Shown one piece after another: positions 63,061 through 64,000 of a stretch of 64,000 nt of DNA; positions within the stretch are counted from its first letter, which is position 1, and each line of letters begins with the position of its first letter. Under the pieces are notes generated by a model, which had not been told where the DNA came from, made no database searches, and saw nothing but the letters and a program-made list of their open reading frames with translations. A program made the translations under genes and the position numbers. The stretch is taken from NCBI GenBank assembly GCA_026874595.1, contig CM049318.1:42884456-42948455 (forward strand). Reading direction: 5' to 3'. The DNA comes from Sipunculus nudus. Taxonomy: Eukaryota > Annelida > Sipuncula > Golfingiida > Sipunculidae.

Positions 63061-64000
63061 TTCAGCCATCCATATACATTTATATCGTATCTTTGGAAGC
63101 TCAACTTTTTGTTTGTCAGTCAAATGTTCAAAACTACTGTTGAAAATTACAAAATTAAAGCACGTTAGGGGAAATGAGAGTTTTGCTGATTTGTAGTTTT
63201 TGCCCCATGTAGTATAATGTACCGTCTTCACATCCCAAGATCCATTTATCTGAAATATTTGATCACCCTGATTGAACTTTATTTAGTCATATATTTTAAT
63301 CATGACATTGAATCATACGAAAGTAATACAGACTTGAATTTGCAAAACAACCTCATGTTTACCAACAAACAGAACTAAAGGCGACTTAAATTATTATTTA
63401 TATAATGTAGCACCTTCAAAACACTGAACGTTAATCCATTTTTGACACATATTTAATTTTTTTGAGATTCTAGATGGTACAATCAAAGATGGGGGGGGGG
63501 GCTTGTCAAAATGCTTTTGTACAAGCTATAACTTCATCCAAGGTTTGACTTTTAATCAAGGTAATTCGGTATCCAAGCTAGCCAAAGGTAATATTGAAGA
63601 GTGAAACTGTGATATAGGTGTTGCATATAGGAATCTATCGAATACTGACATGCTGAGCGCAAGACACAAAAGCAGCTGAGAATATAGGGTATGAAATAAT
63701 TGTTAACTGTTCGAGCGTTTTTAAAACATTTTAAAACAAAGTAGAAAGTGATTAAAAAGGAAATAATGAAGAAATAGATTTAAAACGAAACAGTCAGTAA
63801 TGACAAAACGTGTGGGCTTTCAGTGATCGTAATCCTTTCAGGTTTTCTCATGCATTACTTCCCACACACGATGCATCTCCGTATCGCATTCTCTATGCTT
63901 CAAAGCTTTATATGCACTAAATGGCCCGGAACAGCCTCTGCATGCAGAGTTTTTTTTCTATAAGCTTGATACGTCCATCAGCTACTTTATCAGTGACAAT
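63061..64000. other. Intergenic, nothing recognised
   Basis: AT-rich sequence to the window edge with a G run at 63491. No supported feature. Confidence 0.5.

Overview
The window reads as animal nuclear DNA, AT-rich and almost entirely made of repeats, most likely from a bivalve or other mollusc. The main support for that placement is a set of hairpin-ended elements with internal tandem units that match what is known of bivalve repeats (pearl-type and Helitron-derived elements). There is no bacterial gene organisation, and no intact host protein-coding gene can be supported. The only intact long genes are the gag and pol of one LTR retrotransposon on the minus strand.

Layout. Positions 1-8450 hold a nearly perfect 45-bp satellite (about 187 units) that runs off the left edge. 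It grades at 8451-11201 into an older, degenerate 33-bp satellite. A complete and very young Ty3/gypsy-type element (11263-23698, minus strand) sits inside this satellite, and the 33-bp satellite resumes at 23699-25988. In that right-hand block the satellite is mixed with three copies of a DNA-transposon end. From 26.2 to 31.9 kb there are further tandem arrays (units of about 77, 42 and 52 bp) and microsatellites. The stretch 31.9-60.1 kb is AT-rich DNA with scattered element remnants: two Helitron-type non-autonomous elements, a tRNA-derived SINE, two decayed LINE fragments, MITE-like pieces, a probable solo LTR and a 43-bp satellite. A hairpin-ended tandem-unit element at 60164-63060 carries a third Helitron-type copy nested inside it.

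How the genes work together. In the retrotransposon, gag (18516-19751) ends in a TGA directly behind the slippery heptamer TTTAAAC. Seven bases further on, a perfect 10-bp hairpin begins. Pol (14284-18519) lies in the -1 frame, so gag-pol is very probably made by -1 ribosomal frameshifting. The primer-binding-site region, polypurine tract, protease, reverse transcriptase, RNase H and integrase are all recognisable. The LTRs differ by only a few bases over 2.94 kb. Each LTR is composite: a 363-bp core interrupted by about 2.5 kb flanked by an 81-bp direct repeat.

Limits. No searches were run. Organism, family names and ages rest on motif reading and on the internal comparison of copies within the window.
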